DNA of 64,000 bases from Favolaschia claudopus (lineage: Eukaryota > Basidiomycota > Agaricomycetes > Agaricales > Mycenaceae): assembly GCA_037176885.1 (NCBI GenBank), contig JAWWNJ010000026.1:1550001-1614000 (forward strand), read 5' to 3'. This document shows, one piece after another, positions 45,201-54,528 of the stretch. A model generated the notes under the pieces. The model did not search any database, had not been told where the DNA came from, and saw only the letters and a program-made list of their open reading frames with translations. Position numbers and translations under genes: made by a program. Position 1 is the first letter of the stretch. Every line of letters starts with the position of its first letter.

Positions 45201-47169
45201 CGGTCCCGGGTACGTATTTCACCTCAAATTCAAAGCTGGAGATCTTCTCAATCCAGCGAGCCTGTCGGCCAGACAAGTTCTTTTGATTTAGAAGGTGAAT
45301 TAACCCTTTGTGATCTGTGACCCAGACAAACTTACAGCCTTGGAGAATGTCTCGGTGACGCATCATCGATTCGACTCCGGCCAGCATTTCAATCTCATGA
45401 ACAGGATAATTTTGCTGAGCCGAATTTAATTTAGCGGAGAAAAATGCCGCTACTTGCGCATTTTTCCAATCTTCGCCTTGACAGACGACACCAGCGATTC
45501 CAGAGCTGCACCCGTCGGTGACCAGCCATATTGGAGGTGCGTCTGAGCTGTAGTCCAAGGCCTTTCGATGATGGTCACGTACAGCGGCAAGTTCATGCTT
45601 GATGTCTTGGAAAGCTCGTTCTTGCGTGTATCCCCAGCGGAATGGTACCGAGTCACTCGTTAAATTATGGAGGATACCCATTGGAATTCGCGCTGTAGGC
45701 ACATCATCCGCAAGATACCCGCTCGACCCGAGAAATCCGCGAAGTAAGTCTCGATTTGTCGGTGTTTTCCAATTTAAAACGGTGTCAACTTTATTAGGAT
45801 CCATTCGGATACCTTCATCGTCAACGATCCGACCCAGGATACTCAATTCCGATTTGAGAAGCTGCAGTTTGTGAGCACTCAGGTAGAGTTGCTCTCGCTT
45901 GAGTACGTCAATTACTTTCTTGACATGTTCAATGTGTTCCTCAAGGGTGTTTGAGTAGACGATAATATCATCGAGATAGACGTCCATAAAGCGACCTATG
46001 TAGTCGCCAAAGAGGTAGTTCATGAGCGTTTGATACGTGGCAGGTGCGTTGCAATCGCCCTGCTGTAACACTAAACTAACCATATTACCATCTGGCGTGC
46101 TCACAGCTGAACGTTCAACGTGTTCAGGTATAATGCGAATCTGCTCATATGCATCTTGTCCATCGATTAATGACCTGAATTTACAGCGTGAAGCGCGCCG
46201 CAAAATGCCTTCCATGTCCGGAAGCGGAGAAGTCATTTTCTTTGTATTCGCATTCCGAGCTCGTAAGTCCACGACGACTCGAAGTTTGAGGTTTTCTGAC
46301 TTCACCTTAGGGATTAGGAGCATCGGCGCGGTATTACTCGCGTTCGTTACTTGCCAGCGGCCGTTTTTCAGGTAAACTCGCCGCTTTTCATCCCACAGAG
46401 GTCTCAATGCTTCAGGACATCGCGATGGCCTCCAGGGCAAAACCTTCGTCTCATCAAGAAGAGGAATAGTATGGTTTATTGCTCGCAACGGAGGTAAGCC
46501 AGTTTCCTCGGCAGATTTACATATAGGCTTTGCATAATCCATAAGCTCATCGCGTGCATTTTGTAGAATATCCTGCGCTATCCCAACTGCTCCAGAAAAT
46601 ACCCGAGCTGTTGCCTCGCCTTCAAGAGGAACTGAATTAGCGCTTCCAACGCAAACGCGAGCAGGATTCAAACCAATGCTCACCTTGTGTTGGAAAATCC
46701 ACGCCGTCCCCAAGATCATGTCGTACCCGCTGAGGTTAGCTATAAAAAAGCTCCTCTCCTCAGCGATATCCTGGTAGCTAAATTGAACCTTCACAGTGTG
46801 GTTCAGTTTCGAACGCGATCCTTGAACAGCGAGTTGCAAGGTAATTGGGTCTTCCAATTCCTTGCGCTTGATTTTCAACTGATCAACTAACGATGTTGAA
46901 ATCAAGTCTCCGAGCGAACCAGTGTCAACGAGCGCACGCACCGGCTCGCCATTGACACGAACGACAATAACGAGAGGACGCGCGACGATACGGTCGGGAG
47001 TTTTGGGCATCGAAGCGGTGCGTGAAATTCCTTTCATACTATCGGCCGGAATCTGAACTCCGCCACAATACAGGATAAACTCGCCCTCCCGTTCGAGGTC
47101 TGGTTCGTCGAACAAGTAACCAAGAAAATCTCGATGAGGGTGCGCATTCCAGCTATACTTGGATATGAA
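42217..47169 (-). CDS. pol: Element B copy 1 pol: protease, RT, RNase H, integrase, chromodomain
   Basis: The frame is open from 47169 (17 nt overlap with gag, +1 frame) to 42217. Numbered from the TTG codon at 47115 (1632 codons): protease DTG at 64-66; RT with YLDD at 380-383; RNase H starting with D534 (TDG), then HEIEML, TDHKGL and ADALSR; a charged linker; integrase HHCC with H936 and C971/C974; catalytic D1004, D1068 and E1104 (classical 35-residue spacing); GPY/F module (KFIGPYSIL); chromodomain about 1303-1352. A further 265-residue tail follows the last point shared with the plus-strand copies. It has an EEDDYEEGRR acidic patch and a coiled-coil-like KRHAEIMAFRRRAEKAEKD, of unknown role. 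Uninterrupted, with all catalytic residues present. Confidence 0.93.
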   Translation of the reverse strand, partial: FISKYSWNAHPHRDFLGYLFDEPDLEREGEFILYCGGVQIPADSMKGISRTASMPKTPDRIVARPLVIVVRVNGEPVRALVDTGSLGDLISTSLVDQLKIKRKELEDPITLQLAVQGSRSKLNHTVKVQFSYQDIAEERSFFIANLSGYDMILGTAWIFQHKVSIGLNPARVCVGSANSVPLEGEATARVFSGAVGIAQDILQNARDELMDYAKPICKSAEETGLPPLRAINHTIPLLDETKVLPWRPSRCPEALRPLWDEKRRVYLKNGRWQVTNASNTAPMLLIPKVKSENLKLRVVVDLRARNANTKKMTSPLPDMEGILRRASRCKFRSLIDGQDAYEQIRIIPEHVERSAVSTPDGNMVSLVLQQGDCNAPATYQTLMNYLFGDYIGRFMDVYLDDIIVYSNTLEEHIEHVKKVIDVLKREQLYLSAHKLQLLKSELSILGRIVDDEGIRMDPNKVDTVLNWKTPTNRDLLRGFLGSSGYLADDVPTARIPMGILHNLTSDSVPFRWGYTQERAFQDIKHELAAVRDHHRKALDYSSDAPPIWLVTDGCSSGIAGVVCQGEDWKNAQVAAFFSAKLNSAQQNYPVHEIEMLAGVESMMRHRDILQGCKFVWVTDHKGLIHLLNQKNLSGRQARWIEKISSFEFEVKYVPGTENVLADALSRIYSNEAPGTVRARSEYTYHDVVDNNDMDIESISMPVFAGIEAMAVALTSDRVTRSMSRATTTVDAKSKPSKPDTKSSETFGSDAKSKTSSTPPKEGGSTPKKVKFSEPTTKSAVLDTDEPAAPRRSERVREKKQRAESGKSVTAVNDLLPSANGLLSSPHHDTRRLTTSADSTNNTSRAADNLTSGETLQEESALPSDLEEQIEGFDDSLLGVVNSGWRGLDLAKTLANRYSEDSFFKKILDAPKDFRNFEIEDGLVYLKNADSRVLCIPGITYQGRNVREIVISEAHSILAHLGLRKTLDYIRDHFWWKEMVDDIRSYCESCTTCKRSKPSNQKPYGFLHSLNPPTEPWESIGVDFVGPLPESRNRDGVFNSIAVIICLLTGRVHLVPARINYTARQVAELMFDHVYKLHGLPKFIVSDRDSLFTSIFWKRLHELIGVKLSMSSAYHPESDGGTERANRTVTQMLRQCIGAKQKDWVNKLPAVEFALNSARSESTGYAPFFLDTGRMPRSLLWNSDRTREFPGVAAFALQRRLAIMAAHDSIIAARVKQTRAANRKRQAAPFEQGDLVYLSSKNITFEKGLARKLIPKFIGPYSILRDFGNNSFKVDLPANLKQRGVHDVFHASLLRIHVPNDDRRFPGRLENQLGVSVDDQTNEWAVERIVNHYGRRSKALFEILWKSGDKSWMPYLQAKKLHALQEYLEVVGASDIQELPHGSGRPPLQEAHMFLGSLMSYFWAYKAGEQIEEFAPPISRAMSTQNLFAYTVGNANDLPVWVQNYNRDHYWLKRHTIPYFRVALNDGETVLIPAMLVRLYIKFGIEIMTSEIIPSVTPFGYQDFIDMFHARDASPYYFPHYKPDGRLGWKEGSTVPDFKEFGVAEDQLLDMPVALPGQVVVEEDDYEEGRRAIAAKRHAEIMAFRRRAEKAEKDRSESSGGVPDVHHVDVMAAWHRKRKAVEEDFVAKRARLDGNGGAGGSGGAGSEITMG

Positions 47170-50100
47170 TCATCGACTGTTTCCAGTGTCGTTTCAACAC
47201 CCATCCCACCAGGTCAAACAGAGGATTGGTGAGACTTGCTTCAGAGATTCTCTCGCGATGATCGCGATTGCGCAACGGGTAAGTAATCCAATATTCATCG
47301 AGATCTCTGAGATCTTCAGACTCCCGGAACAGACGTTCAATTAGAACCGTCTCGAACATAGGTAATTCTCGGCTTATGTCGCGGAAATATTGCTGAATAG
47401 AATCAGTCAATAATTCGTGAATTGGGAAGTCGTGCAGCGGTGAAGGTTTGTATTCCATATCCAACACCTTGGCGCACTGACTGGCGTACCATTCACATAG
47501 ACGGAAGCCATCATCTCTTAACCATTCAATAGGTACAACATTCACAACGTTCGAGTAGGAGTCCTCAATGACATAGAAGTCTTTCACAGGCCTCAATACC
47601 CGAAAACGAACACTGTCTCGTCGATCATCGGACCAAGGGACCTGTTCATCGCCGGGGTAAGGTTGAAAGAAATCTAGAAGCGCAGCGACATTATTTCCGA
47701 GCACGTCACCGAGTCGGCGCGACCTTGGAGGCATATCTCCATCCCGAGGTGAGCCGTACAATTCAGTCGCATGCATCCACAGATCAAGACGATCTTCAAA
47801 CAATTCCCCAGCGTCTCCATACAACATAGGAGCGGGTGAATTATCATCTTCATCATCGCGTGAGTTTCGTCTCGTTTGTTCTAAGTCCGGCATGTCTTCA
47901 TCTGACGAGTCCGAGTTAGAATCCTCATCGTCTGAGAAGTCCGTTACGGTGATAAGGCTGGGCATGTCGTCAAAATCAACTTCAGATTCGAGGTCAGCGC
48001 CATCCGAGTCAGCTTCGTTGGAAACTAATAACTCAGAATCTGACGCGGAGGTATTGAACGAGTCGTAATCCTCTTCGTTCACCTCAAGGCTTGACAATTG
48101 CTCTTCAAACCAGCCGATTAGATCAAACTCTTGGTTCGAAACTAATCTTCTAGGGAGCACAAAGCTTGCTGCGATCAAATGATCCGAAATTAAGATATTC
48201 TCGCCCTCCGCATGAAGCTCAAACCTCTCGAGCGAAGTCGGCGAGTCAGATTCGATTTCCAAGAAGTGCTTTGACAGAATGAGGTCAATGGCATTAGCCT
48301 GAGCATCACCCATAGGTGCGGAATATCTAGGTCCCGCAATGTCGTGAAATTGAACATTAAATTCGTTGGCTTTCTTCTCATTCAACCATAGTGCAGGGAC
48401 GAATTCAGGGTCAAAGAGAAGCCTGTCTGGAAGCACATATTCAGATTCAGACAGGTTATCAACAAGAATATAATCAGTTTCCGAAACTCGGTAAGTCCAG
48501 AACCTAGTCTCGTCATTGGTATTTGTGGACTGAGACTCTAACCAATCTCCTGCATAGTAGGCACCATGCTCTAGCAAGGAGATGAGATAGTAGGCATGAA
48601 GATCACCGATTCTGCGTGAAGGGGTCGCCTCAATCGACGAATCCGAGTCCGAGTCAGATGAGTCTTCTGCTGTTGAAATACTGAGTTCCGAAATTAGTTC
48701 AAAATCTTCGACCTCTGTTTCCAAAATTTGGACGGGTACCCCGCCCTCCTCGACGTTCTCAACGCCGACAGAAATAGAACCAACGTGCATTGATTCAAGA
48801 ATAGTTGTGCTTTCGCGCAGCGCGTCACCCGAACTCGAAGCCGTAGGTATGTGAGCTGCATGGGATGAAAATCCCGGAGGTTTTCCCTTCTTTTTCGAAG
48901 TCATGGAGTGAGTTTTGGGGCAGTTGCGCGCCATATGCCCAGGTTGCTCACAATTGAAGCATAATTCCTTCGCAATGAGTTCCTTTCGCTTCTCGGGAGA
49001 TAATTGCTTATGGTCTCCCGCAGATTTCGACGAAATTTCCGCCGAAGAGGTACGCATAACTTCTTCACGCGAAGTTGAATTATTATTATTGCGCCCTCCG
49101 TTACCGCGCCCGCGGCCTCGGAAACTACCACGGGTCCACTGCTTTGATTTCTGTGAGTGATTCCCGTTAGAATTCGAAGATTGGGGCTTTTGAACCCCCC
49201 GTTTCGAGGATTCAGCTGAATCATTGCCTTGGCCGGCGAGATTCAACGCAACTTCGGCATCCCTTGCCCCTTTGACAACGGTATCCCATGTTGCAGACTC
49301 AGGACGAATCTTATCTTTGTACATTTCAGATTGTATTGCTCGTGTGAAGCTGCTGAATAACTTCACGACTTTCTCCTGAGTATCTTCAAGGCCAATAGTA
49401 TTGTAAACTTCCGCCCATTCAGCAACGTGAGTCGCAACATCTTTAGACCCTTGAAAGCATCTATCCAGACGCTTCCTTTGCTTATTACGGAAGTCAATAG
49501 GGAAGCAAAACTCGAATAATTCGATGAAGAATTCAGATAATATCCAAACTTCATCATCTCGTTGAACTATTTGATTATAGAAATCCAACGCCTTTCCGTC
49601 AAGGTAGTAGGATATGAAATATACCTGTCTGTGGGCAGGCACGTTTCCCATTTCAACGTAAGTCTTACATTCCCGCGCAAATCTTTGAATCGCATTTGCA
49701 TTAGCTTCCCCATTATAACGAGAAGGAGGGATCGGTTTTAGCAGTAATTTCTGCTTACGAGCATGCCCGCGTTTACGTTTGCTTGATAAGCGAGGGCTTG
49801 TCGCACCGCGCCGTGAATATCCAGACTCGTCCGAGCTAGAGGACTCGCTCGAGCTTTCGCTCGAACTCGAACTAGAGTCATCAGATGGGTCGGAAGGCGG
49901 CGGTTGGGATTTAACTGATCTTTCCTTAGTGTCACGCAGAGCTTTCGAGAAGAAATTCTCTGCCGCAACACGCGACGGGTTCATTTCACGGGGAAGAGTT
50001 CTGCTGCGCTCTTCTGAGTCGCGAGCTTTACTCTTACGAGAGGCAGGTGTTTCCTTTCTCTCTCTTCTTCCATTTTGCCGATTATCTAACTCGTCGATTT

Positions 50101-50432
50101 TATTAACCAACAGGTTGTACACCTCATCAATGGTGCGTCCGGACGTTTTACCGCGATCGTTGTCCACATCGCGGTTATCAGCAGGTGGAATGATTTCAAC
50201 TCTCCGTTCATTCTCGGATGGTTGAATATTTTCAACAGGTTTTGAATTCTGTTGAACATGTTGAATCGGCTTCGGCGGTGCCGATTCAGTGACAAAGTTG
50301 GCTGGAGGATGTCCGCCAACATCCTCCTCACTCATCTGCTTTGTCTTGGGGCTTTTTGACCGTTTTCTTGGCTTCTTTGCCTTAGGAGAAGACGGCCTTT
50401 GGGAGATATCTTTGGAGAACTCAAGGTGCGGA
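43013..50432 (-). repeat. Left arm of 16 kb palindrome (7420 bp)
   Basis: Reverse complement of 51249-58668; paired positions sum to 101681 throughout. I noticed five base differences, all changing a residue (49068, 46991, 44979, 44585, 43668); silent ones may exist. Confidence 0.95.
47153..50432 (-). CDS. gag: Element B copy 1 gag, N-terminally truncated
   Basis: Matches residues 272-1363 of the full gag at 50437-54528. The first ATG left is at 50335, giving 1060 residues; upstream the gag frame meets a stop immediately across the 50432 junction. Gag domain, CCHC knuckle and C-terminal repeats are intact. One residue differs from the other copies: R in place of H just before EEVMRTSS (base 49068). 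Without LTR promoter or leader it is unlikely to be expressed normally. Confidence 0.85.
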
Positions 50433-51248
50433 TGCTATGTCCATTGGATCTATCTCGGGAGAGGAGCTTGATGCTATGTTCGGTGAGTCCGTTCCTCCTG
50501 CCGTCACTTCGGTGACGAGACGCTCCGCTGCTTCGCCAGCGCGGCCTTCGGGCGAAATCTCTTCAGAGCTCCCGTCTCTCTCTGAGAGCGGTGGTGCTGG
50601 TGTTTTGGTCGACGTTGAAGGTCCCTCCGTCGTTGAGGACGACGTGGGAAGGGGCTGGACCCCTGTTACTAGGCGCACCTCTCGTACTCATCGTGAGGAT
50701 AGTCAAAGTGTTCGTAGTGAAGAACATGATTCTAATGCTAGTGTACCTACTTCTGTTGAGGATAAGACTGTCACCGCGTCGACTGTAGCTCAAGCAACTG
50801 AGGAAATGAGCCAGCCGCAACTTGTGGCTCTTGCTCGTCGCCATGAAGCCTTCGCCGCACAACTCCGTGCCAAGGCTATTCACATGGAATCAGTTCCACC
50901 TTCAACCCCGAGATCTGACCATCACGGAGTGTCTCCGTTCAACAACGGAGCGGTCTCCGTTCCCGTGAACAGCCCCAAGCCTGAATCAGTTGAAGTCCCG
51001 AAGGTGTCGGGAAATGAAGAAACACATGGAACTCACCGTGTTACGGTTGAGGAAGTTGATGACGAGGATATGCCCTCCTCATTCATTCCTCCTGCTGGTC
51101 CTTCTCACAACAAGGGGAAGGGACCAGACCCTCGAAATTGGGGAGATATCAGCTCGTTGAATAATTTCTCTGAACATGATCTTCAGGATCAACGCGATGC
51201 ATTACTTACATGGAATACAATTCGTCGTATCAAACAGGAAGAAATTAC
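50433..51248 (+). other. Palindrome spacer, N-terminal coding part of element B gag
   Basis: The only part of the element B cluster present once. It encodes gag residues 1-271. The gag ATG at 50437 lies four bases inside the junction, so the true element leader has been lost or replaced. Confidence 0.85.
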
Positions 51249-54200
51249 TCCGCACCTTGAGTTCTCCAAAGATATCTCCCAAAGGCCGTCTTCTCCTAAG
51301 GCAAAGAAGCCAAGAAAACGGTCAAAAAGCCCCAAGACAAAGCAGATGAGTGAGGAGGATGTTGGCGGACATCCTCCAGCCAACTTTGTCACTGAATCGG
51401 CACCGCCGAAGCCGATTCAACATGTTCAACAGAATTCAAAACCTGTTGAAAATATTCAACCATCCGAGAATGAACGGAGAGTTGAAATCATTCCACCTGC
51501 TGATAACCGCGATGTGGACAACGATCGCGGTAAAACGTCCGGACGCACCATTGATGAGGTGTACAACCTGTTGGTTAATAAAATCGACGAGTTAGATAAT
51601 CGGCAAAATGGAAGAAGAGAGAGAAAGGAAACACCTGCCTCTCGTAAGAGTAAAGCTCGCGACTCAGAAGAGCGCAGCAGAACTCTTCCCCGTGAAATGA
51701 ACCCGTCGCGTGTTGCGGCAGAGAATTTCTTCTCGAAAGCTCTGCGTGACACTAAGGAAAGATCAGTTAAATCCCAACCGCCGCCTTCCGACCCATCTGA
51801 TGACTCTAGTTCGAGTTCGAGCGAAAGCTCGAGCGAGTCCTCTAGCTCGGACGAGTCTGGATATTCACGGCGCGGTGCGACAAGCCCTCGCTTATCAAGC
51901 AAACGTAAACGCGGGCATGCTCGTAAGCAGAAATTACTGCTAAAACCGATCCCTCCTTCTCGTTATAATGGGGAAGCTAATGCAAATGCGATTCAAAGAT
52001 TTGCGCGGGAATGTAAGACTTACGTTGAAATGGGAAACGTGCCTGCCCACAGACAGGTATATTTCATATCCTACTACCTTGACGGAAAGGCGTTGGATTT
52101 CTATAATCAAATAGTTCAACGAGATGATGAAGTTTGGATATTATCTGAATTCTTCATCGAATTATTCGAGTTTTGCTTCCCTATTGACTTCCGTAATAAG
52201 CAAAGGAAGCGTCTGGATAGATGCTTTCAAGGGTCTAAAGATGTTGCGACTCACGTTGCTGAATGGGCGGAAGTTTACAATACTATTGGCCTTGAAGATA
52301 CTCAGGAGAAAGTCGTGAAGTTATTCAGCAGCTTCACACGAGCAATACAATCTGAAATGTACAAAGATAAGATTCGTCCTGAGTCTGCAACATGGGATAC
52401 CGTTGTCAAAGGGGCAAGGGATGCCGAAGTTGCGTTGAATCTCGCCGGCCAAGGCAATGATTCAGCTGAATCCTCGAAACGGGGGGTTCAAAAGCCCCAA
52501 TCTTCGAATTCTAACGGGAATCACTCACAGAAATCAAAGCAGTGGACCCGTGGTAGTTTCCGAGGCCGCGGGCGCGGTAACGGAGGGCGCAATAATAATA
52601 ATTCAACTTCGCATGAAGAAGTTATGCGTACCTCTTCGGCGGAAATTTCGTCGAAATCTGCGGGAGACCATAAGCAATTATCTCCCGAGAAGCGAAAGGA
52701 ACTCATTGCGAAGGAATTATGCTTCAATTGTGAGCAACCTGGGCATATGGCGCGCAACTGCCCCAAAACTCACTCCATGACTTCGAAAAAGAAGGGAAAA
52801 CCTCCGGGATTTTCATCCCATGCAGCTCACATACCTACGGCTTCGAGTTCGGGTGACGCGCTGCGCGAAAGCACAACTATTCTTGAATCAATGCACGTTG
52901 GTTCTATTTCTGTCGGCGTTGAGAACGTCGAGGAGGGCGGGGTACCCGTCCAAATTTTGGAAACAGAGGTCGAAGATTTTGAACTAATTTCGGAACTCAG
53001 TATTTCAACAGCAGAAGACTCATCTGACTCGGACTCGGATTCGTCGATTGAGGCGACCCCTTCACGCAGAATCGGTGATCTTCATGCCTACTATCTCATC
53101 TCCTTGCTAGAGCATGGTGCCTACTATGCAGGAGATTGGTTAGAGTCTCAGTCCACAAATACCAATGACGAGACTAGGTTCTGGACTTACCGAGTTTCGG
53201 AAACTGATTATATTCTTGTTGATAACCTGTCTGAATCTGAATATGTGCTTCCAGACAGGCTTCTCTTTGACCCTGAATTCGTCCCTGCACTATGGTTGAA
53301 TGAGAAGAAAGCCAACGAATTTAATGTTCAATTTCACGACATTGCGGGACCTAGATATTCCGCACCTATGGGTGATGCTCAGGCTAATGCCATTGACCTC
53401 ATTCTGTCAAAGCACTTCTTGGAAATCGAATCTGACTCGCCGACTTCGCTCGAGAGGTTTGAGCTTCATGCGGAGGGCGAGAATATCTTAATTTCGGATC
53501 ATTTGATCGCAGCAAGCTTTGTGCTCCCTAGAAGATTAGTTTCGAACCAAGAGTTTGATCTAATCGGCTGGTTTGAAGAGCAATTGTCAAGCCTTGAGGT
53601 GAACGAAGAGGATTACGACTCGTTCAATACCTCCGCGTCAGATTCTGAGTTATTAGTTTCCAACGAAGCTGACTCGGATGGCGCTGACCTCGAATCTGAA
53701 GTTGATTTTGACGACATGCCCAGCCTTATCACCGTAACGGACTTCTCAGACGATGAGGATTCTAACTCGGACTCGTCAGATGAAGACATGCCGGACTTAG
53801 AACAAACGAGACGAAACTCACGCGATGATGAAGATGATAATTCACCCGCTCCTATGTTGTATGGAGACGCTGGGGAATTGTTTGAAGATCGTCTTGATCT
53901 GTGGATGCATGCGACTGAATTGTACGGCTCACCTCGGGATGGAGATATGCCTCCAAGGTCGCGCCGACTCGGTGACGTGCTCGGAAATAATGTCGCTGCG
54001 CTTCTAGATTTCTTTCAACCTTACCCCGGCGATGAACAGGTCCCTTGGTCCGATGATCGACGAGACAGTGTTCGTTTTCGGGTATTGAGGCCTGTGAAAG
54101 ACTTCTATGTCATTGAGGACTCCTACTCGAACGTTGTGAATGTTGTACCTATTGAATGGTTAAGAGATGATGGCTTCCGTCTATGTGAATGGTACGCCAG

Positions 54201-54528
54201 TCAGTGCGCCAAGGTGTTGGATATGGAATACAAACCTTCACCGCTGCACGACTTCCCAATTCACGAATTATTGACTGATTCTATTCAGCAATATTTCCGC
54301 GACATAAGCCGAGAATTACCTATGTTCGAGACGGTTCTAATTGAACGTCTGTTCCGGGAGTCTGAAGATCTCAGAGATCTCGATGAATATTGGATTACTT
54401 ACCCGTTGCGCAATCGCGATCATCGCGAGAGAATCTCTGAAGCAAGTCTCACCAATCCTCTGTTTGACCTGGTGGGATGGGTGTTGAAACGACACTGGAA
54501 ACAGTCGATGATTCATATCCAAGTATAG
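50437..54528 (+). CDS. gag: Element B copy 2 gag, longest version (1363 residues)
   Basis: Residues 1-480 are hydrophilic, with S/E-rich and KR-rich parts. About 505-670 is a Retrotrans_gag-type capsid domain. 762-775 is a CCHC knuckle (C-x2-C-x4-H-x4-C) preceded by a GRGRGNGGRN basic stretch. After this the protein continues for nearly 590 residues, unusual for Gag. There, about four diverged units (near 880-960, 979-1060, 1177-1262 and 1274-1360) share the pattern of an aromatic/basic strand, YVLP-like or FVLP-like motif, and a final F-x3-4-W, separated by acidic linkers. The ATG is the first after a stop at 50383, but because of the 50432 junction the native start may be further upstream. 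Confidence 0.85.
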   Translation: MSIGSISGEELDAMFGESVPPAVTSVTRRSAASPARPSGEISSELPSLSESGGAGVLVDVEGPSVVEDDVGRGWTPVTRRTSRTHREDSQSVRSEEHDSNASVPTSVEDKTVTASTVAQATEEMSQPQLVALARRHEAFAAQLRAKAIHMESVPPSTPRSDHHGVSPFNNGAVSVPVNSPKPESVEVPKVSGNEETHGTHRVTVEEVDDEDMPSSFIPPAGPSHNKGKGPDPRNWGDISSLNNFSEHDLQDQRDALLTWNTIRRIKQEEITPHLEFSKDISQRPSSPKAKKPRKRSKSPKTKQMSEEDVGGHPPANFVTESAPPKPIQHVQQNSKPVENIQPSENERRVEIIPPADNRDVDNDRGKTSGRTIDEVYNLLVNKIDELDNRQNGRRERKETPASRKSKARDSEERSRTLPREMNPSRVAAENFFSKALRDTKERSVKSQPPPSDPSDDSSSSSSESSSESSSSDESGYSRRGATSPRLSSKRKRGHARKQKLLLKPIPPSRYNGEANANAIQRFARECKTYVEMGNVPAHRQVYFISYYLDGKALDFYNQIVQRDDEVWILSEFFIELFEFCFPIDFRNKQRKRLDRCFQGSKDVATHVAEWAEVYNTIGLEDTQEKVVKLFSSFTRAIQSEMYKDKIRPESATWDTVVKGARDAEVALNLAGQGNDSAESSKRGVQKPQSSNSNGNHSQKSKQWTRGSFRGRGRGNGGRNNNNSTSHEEVMRTSSAEISSKSAGDHKQLSPEKRKELIAKELCFNCEQPGHMARNCPKTHSMTSKKKGKPPGFSSHAAHIPTASSSGDALRESTTILESMHVGSISVGVENVEEGGVPVQILETEVEDFELISELSISTAEDSSDSDSDSSIEATPSRRIGDLHAYYLISLLEHGAYYAGDWLESQSTNTNDETRFWTYRVSETDYILVDNLSESEYVLPDRLLFDPEFVPALWLNEKKANEFNVQFHDIAGPRYSAPMGDAQANAIDLILSKHFLEIESDSPTSLERFELHAEGENILISDHLIAASFVLPRRLVSNQEFDLIGWFEEQLSSLEVNEEDYDSFNTSASDSELLVSNEADSDGADLESEVDFDDMPSLITVTDFSDDEDSNSDSSDEDMPDLEQTRRNSRDDEDDNSPAPMLYGDAGELFEDRLDLWMHATELYGSPRDGDMPPRSRRLGDVLGNNVAALLDFFQPYPGDEQVPWSDDRRDSVRFRVLRPVKDFYVIEDSYSNVVNVVPIEWLRDDGFRLCEWYASQCAKVLDMEYKPSPLHDFPIHELLTDSIQQYFRDISRELPMFETVLIERLFRESEDLRDLDEYWITYPLRNRDHRERISEASLTNPLFDLVGWVLKRHWKQSMIHIQV

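Larger units (their letters stand above)
41939..50432 (-). mobile_element. Element B copy 1: chromovirus, minus strand, 5'-truncated
   Basis: Sense order on the minus strand: truncated gag, complete pol, polypurine tract, 3' LTR. The 5' LTR, leader and first 271 gag codons are missing because the copy ends abruptly at 50432, where it meets a plus-strand copy head-to-head. Target duplication cannot be checked. Confidence 0.9.

Noticed and set aside
51456..51902. 148-codon serine-rich frame antisense to element B gag (also at 49779-50225)
   Set aside because: Shadow of the S/E-rich part of gag; appears in each copy only because gag does.
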